Assembly: GCA_023249255.1 (NCBI GenBank)
Contig: JAHFCY010000044.1
Span: 1-16,624 of the forward strand
DNA: 16,624 nucleotides
Origin: Candidatus Lindowiibacteriota bacterium
GTDB taxonomy: Bacteria > Lindowbacteria > 2-12-FULL-62-27
Reading direction: 5' to 3'
Position 1 is the first letter of the stretch; each line of letters starts with the position of its first letter. A program made the translations under genes and the position numbers. Shown piece by piece: positions 13,691-16,624 of this stretch. The notes under the pieces were generated by a model, which was not told the origin of the DNA, did no database searches, and saw only the letters and a list, made by a program, of their open reading frames with translations.

Positions 13691-15189
13691 ACTTTTTCGC
13701 GTTTGGTGATTTGCCAGCCGGCGACTGTCATCTGGAGCGTATCTTTGTAGGTACCCTGCCTGTTTCGTGTTTCTTTCCAGCGCCTTGATGAGAATTTTTC
13801 TTCGAGGGTGTAGACAACCTCGGCCTGGCCGCGGTCTGGACCCGGAATAGTGACTTTGACATTCTTGACGACCAAAGTGGCGTCAATCCCATCCCACATC
13901 CGCATGGCCGATTCGACCTGTTTCAGATACTCCGCGCGAGATTTGTCCTGGCCGACAAAATTGGGCGCCAAGGATGATTGATACGCTTTCAAATTATGCG
14001 CCTCATAAGAGTTGACCATTCCATCAAGCATATCGCGAAAGACTTTATCAGAGTCAGGGATTTTCACGCTTAGTTTTCCGACCAATCCGCCCAATTCGAG
14101 TTGTTGGCCGCCGGCGAGGGTTACTGTGAGTTTGCCGGTCGATACGAGCTGGTCCCATTCCGAGGGTTTGAGCGGACGTTTCAATTCGCCTGCGTATTCG
14201 GAAGGGATGGCGAGACAGGCGTTGTATAATGCCGGGACATTATCCGGCACTTTGAAATCGTCGTCGAGTTTGAAAGTCCCTTGGCCTTTGGCGGGGACCA
14301 CACCCAACTCATTGTCTACCGAAGCCGCGCCGTCTTCTGGGTCGGGCGGTTCCGAATACCAAATGACAGCCATGTCACGATCGCTTAGATTCTTGGCGGT
14401 GGCTGATCCAGTGAATTTATACTGGTCGCCCGCATTGCCTTCAAGCGACACAACAATATCTTTGTTCACAGTCTGGGATTTGCCGTTGACTTCAAGAGAG
14501 AGGTCGGTAATGGTGATTTTTGCGGCAAAGGGCGGCGGGCTGAATTTCGGGACTCTGAATGTCGTCGACGCATCATTGGACTTGGCGGCATCGGTCTTGA
14601 CGAAAAAGGTATAATCACCTTTGGTCATTCCTTTGCCATCGAAATAGGCTTTGCCAGTCCTTGTCCACTCTTTTAGAAGTGGCATAGGCCCTTCCAGCCT
14701 CACCCAAAAGCTGGTAACGGGGTTGCCTTCCGGCGTTGTACCTTTATAGTCGATTCGCACGTCCATGCCGGAAATGGATGTATTGGCAATTTCCACATTG
14801 GACGGTTTAACGGCGACATCAAACAGATCGAACGGCTTTCCATCATTTGAGATCACGTACTTCTTTTCGAAGTCACTCGCATCCCGTACGTAGAACCATG
14901 CCTGATACTGCCCAGATACGGTTACTTTCGGTAGCGTATAGCTCACATCCCGACTTTGACCAGCACCCACATATTTGAATCGAGGCAATGCCAGTCGTTT
15001 TTCCGCTTCCGGTTGTATGGGCCGGCCTTCCATGCCGCATTTGGCGTTTCGGCAAATTAAAAAATGTACGATCAGGAGCCGTGTTCCGGTCAAGGTCACT
15101 ATTCTCCGCCTGCGGTTGTAAGCCTTGAGCAATTTCGCACCGCACTTCGCGCAGATTCGTGTTTGAGGGTACAGATCGACATGTTTCAT
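13678..15189 (-). CDS. Chimeric protein: transposase-type zinc ribbon joined to CARDB/Ig-like and NTF2-like domains
   Basis: A 503-residue frame. Residues 1-73 have a zinc ribbon (C13, C16, C46, C51) with RRRRIVTLTG and LALPRFKY, resembling the N-terminal part of transposase-like proteins. From about residue 74 (near 14970) the sequence changes abruptly into the second half of a CARDB-like repeat (GAGQSRDVSYTLPKVTVSG, AWFYVRDASDFEKKYVISND), then Ig-like segments to about 370, then an NTF2/SnoaL-like C-terminal domain (about 380-499: VFRDMLDGMVNSYEAHNLKA, NFVGQDKSRAEYLKQVESAM). The signal peptide expected for the CARDB part is absent, so the product would stay in the cytoplasm. I infer an in-frame fusion after insertion or recombination. 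Ribosome site GGAGG lies five bases before the ATG. Confidence 0.7.
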   Translation of the reverse strand: MKHVDLYPQTRICAKCGAKLLKAYNRRRRIVTLTGTRLLIVHFLICRNAKCGMEGRPIQPEAEKRLALPRFKYVGAGQSRDVSYTLPKVTVSGQYQAWFYVRDASDFEKKYVISNDGKPFDLFDVAVKPSNVEIANTSISGMDVRIDYKGTTPEGNPVTSFWVRLEGPMPLLKEWTRTGKAYFDGKGMTKGDYTFFVKTDAAKSNDASTTFRVPKFSPPPFAAKITITDLSLEVNGKSQTVNKDIVVSLEGNAGDQYKFTGSATAKNLSDRDMAVIWYSEPPDPEDGAASVDNELGVVPAKGQGTFKLDDDFKVPDNVPALYNACLAIPSEYAGELKRPLKPSEWDQLVSTGKLTVTLAGGQQLELGGLVGKLSVKIPDSDKVFRDMLDGMVNSYEAHNLKAYQSSLAPNFVGQDKSRAEYLKQVESAMRMWDGIDATLVVKNVKVTIPGPDRGQAEVVYTLEEKFSSRRWKETRNRQGTYKDTLQMTVAGWQITKREKVGGR

Positions 15190-15407
15190 GTCCGCCTCCG
15201 ACTGTCATTACCGGCGACCCATCACCGGATGTTAAGAGGCAGTAACTGCAAAAGAGTTTCCCCGCGAAGAACCAACTGGAATAAAACGGGCATGTACCGG
15301 GAGCGTATCGGGTTACGGGTGAGTGAGTCGCATCGCACGTGGGCGCGGAAGAGTAAAGAGTCTTTACGCGATACGTTTGACCTGTAAACAGTTGCTCGTT
15401 ACTGAAA
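15190..15407. other. Intergenic region between chimeric gene and rplQ
   Basis: No credible gene in 218 bp. A perfect inverted repeat GTAAAGA-G-TCTTTAC occupies 15353-15367. On the minus strand TTTACA, 16 bases and TAAAGA could be a weak promoter for the chimeric gene. No stem followed by a T-run is visible after rplQ, so where the ribosomal-protein transcript ends is unclear. The region may include the outer part of the inserted element that supplied the zinc ribbon. Confidence 0.4.
15353..15367. repeat. 15-bp perfect palindrome
   Basis: GTAAAGAGTCTTTAC, a 7-bp inverted repeat around a single central G, in the gap between rplQ and the chimeric gene. It has the size and symmetry of a dimeric regulator site. 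Confidence 0.45.
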
Positions 15408-15758
15408 TCAGACGAGTTCGATGATGGCCTGCGTGGCGTTGTCTCCGAGACGATTGCCGAGTTTCAAAATTCGGGTGTAACCGCCGGCCCGGTCCTTGTA
15501 TTTCGGGCCGATTTCATCGAACAGTTTTGACAGAATTTCGCGGTCCTGAATCGAGCGGCGCACAAATCGGCGGGCGCTCATCGTGCCGGTCCTGGCGTGT
15601 GTCACAAGGCGCTCGGCGTACGGCCGGAGGCCCTTGGCCTTCGGCAGCGTCGTCTTGATCCGGCCGTGGCGAAAGAGAGAGGTTGCCAATCCCTGAAGAA
15701 GCGCACGGCGCTCCGAATGGGTTCGGCCGAGCTTGGCAATTTTCCGCCCGTGTTTCAT
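15408..15758 (-). CDS. rplQ: 50S ribosomal protein L17 (bL17)
   Basis: A 116-residue protein, the usual bacterial length. The N-terminus [20 protein letters not shown] and the following [20 protein letters not shown] and [14 protein letters not shown] match L17, as do [17 protein letters not shown] and the terminal IIELV. L17 binds 23S rRNA near the exit tunnel. It lies 31 bp after rpoA on the same strand with GGGAG seven bases before the ATG, the standard rpoA-rplQ order at the end of the alpha operon. Confidence 0.98.
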   Translation of the reverse strand: MKHGRKIAKLGRTHSERRALLQGLATSLFRHGRIKTTLPKAKGLRPYAERLVTHARTGTMSARRFVRRSIQDREILSKLFDEIGPKYKDRAGGYTRILKLGNRLGDNATQAIIELV

Positions 15759-15789
15759 GGCGCCGCTCCCGCCGGTGCGGAAAAGAGGA

Positions 15790-16624
15790 TCATGTCTCCA
15801 CGACCTCGGCCACCTGGGATTTGACCAGCAGGTGAGAGATACCCTTCATGCCGAGCTCCAGATTGTACTGCTGGAGCTTGTCCTTGATCTCCGTGAGAGA
15901 TTTTCGGCCGAAATTCCGGGTCTTGAGCAATTCGGCCTCGCTTCGGGTCGCCAGCTCGCCCAGCGTGTGGAGGTTGGCGCTCTTGAGACAATTGTAGGAC
16001 CGGACGGAGAGTTCGAGCTCCTCGATGCTGGTCGCGAGAATTTTCTGGAGCTGTTTCTCCTCGGGCGTCAACTCGATCTCCTCGTCCAGGATCTTTTCCT
16101 CCTCCTCGAAATTGATGAAGGGCGTCATGTGGTCTTTCACGACCTTGGCGGCCTGCGCGAGCGCGTCGCGGGGGGAGACGCTGCCGTCGGTCCAGATCTC
16201 CATGATGAGTTTATCGTAGTCTGTGATCTGGCCGACGCGGGTATTTTCAACCTCGAAGTTGACCCGGTCAACCGGCGTGAAAATGCTGTCGATGGCGATC
16301 CATCCCGGCTCAAGCTTGCGGTCCTGAATCTCGGTGGGGATATATCCGCGGCCCAGCATGGCCTGGATCTCGATCTTGAGGTTGCCGTCCTCGGCGACTT
16401 CAGCGATCAGCAAATCCTCATTGAGGATTTCGACGGATTTGTCCTCCGGAACGAAATCCTTGCCGGTGATTTTTTTTCCGCCGGCGCCTTCGGCTTTGAG
16501 CGTGACGACACCGTCAGCGTCCATTTTCAGCCGAAGCAATTTAATGTTGCAGAGGATGTCAAGCGTATCGGTGATGACACCTTCGAGCGTGGCAAATTCG
16601 TGCAGGGCCGGGCCCTTCTTGGTC
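15790..16624 (-). CDS. rpoA: DNA-directed RNA polymerase subunit alpha (RpoA), partial, 5' end beyond window
   Basis: The frame is open to the right edge (first whole codon ends at 16623), giving 277 residues of the C-terminal part; the true start lies outside. The visible N-terminal domain part includes [33 protein letters not shown] and [16 protein letters not shown]. The C-terminal domain ([20 protein letters not shown], then [20 protein letters not shown] and RKSLTEIK) is the helix-hairpin-helix fold that contacts UP-element DNA and activators. An apparent TTG start at 16539 is internal and should not be used. Confidence 0.98.
   Translation of the reverse strand, partial: TKKGPALHEFATLEGVITDTLDILCNIKLLRLKMDADGVVTLKAEGAGGKKITGKDFVPEDKSVEILNEDLLIAEVAEDGNLKIEIQAMLGRGYIPTEIQDRKLEPGWIAIDSIFTPVDRVNFEVENTRVGQITDYDKLIMEIWTDGSVSPRDALAQAAKVVKDHMTPFINFEEEEKILDEEIELTPEEKQLQKILATSIEELELSVRSYNCLKSANLHTLGELATRSEAELLKTRNFGRKSLTEIKDKLQQYNLELGMKGISHLLVKSQVAEVVET

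Noticed and set aside
15064-15387. 107-codon plus-strand frame upstream of rplQ
   Set aside because: Partly antisense to the zinc-ribbon part of the chimeric gene; irregular composition and no ribosome site.
16539-16539. TTG at 16539 as the rpoA start
   Set aside because: The frame continues upstream with conserved RpoA sequence ([17 protein letters not shown]) to the window edge.

Overview
The window is bacterial chromosome of moderate to high GC, probably from an uncultured Gram-negative lineage related to the former Deltaproteobacteria or a neighbouring phylum. This placement is inference. It rests on the style of the complex I, RpoA and L17 proteins, on Sec-exported CARDB proteins, and on a PP2C-cNMP-binding fusion. 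No species can be named from the sequence.

Layout. (1) 1-8260, minus strand: a respiratory complex I operon, nuoA-B-C-D-H-I-J-K-L-M. NuoM is open to the left edge. Many neighbours are coupled by short overlaps or gaps. nuoE, nuoF and nuoG, the NADH-oxidising module, are not in the cluster: nuoD runs straight into nuoH. A 159-bp gap between nuoI and nuoJ holds short repeats and a possible 30-codon ORF. (2) 8361-8445, minus: tRNA-Leu(GAG), with an extended -10 promoter for nuoA just downstream of it. (3) 8518-9897, plus: a PP2C-type phosphatase fused to a cyclic-nucleotide-binding-like domain, with signs of two compensating single-base indels. (4) 9901-15190: a decaying accessory region. On the minus strand are remnants of a secreted-protein family: a Zn-ribbon/CARDB/NTF2-like chimera, a frameshifted CARDB protein with a coupled small membrane protein, a truncated LecA-like protein, and an unidentified 43-codon tail. 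Two plus-strand PIN-type toxin-antitoxin pairs (DUF433/DUF5615 and a VapBC-like pair) lie among them. Three copies of a 20-bp sequence, which on the minus strand carries a Shine-Dalgarno and start codon, mark the boundaries. (5) 15408-16624, minus: rplQ and the 3' part of rpoA, the conserved end of a ribosomal-protein operon.

How it works together. The nuo genes would encode the quinone-binding and proton-pumping parts of complex I, with the electron donor unspecified by this locus. The phosphatase is a stand-alone signalling protein. The accessory region looks like a site of repeated duplication, insertion and erosion between two housekeeping blocks, where the toxin-antitoxin pairs may persist as addictive cargo. 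I saw no CRISPR array, rRNA, intact transposase or prophage gene.
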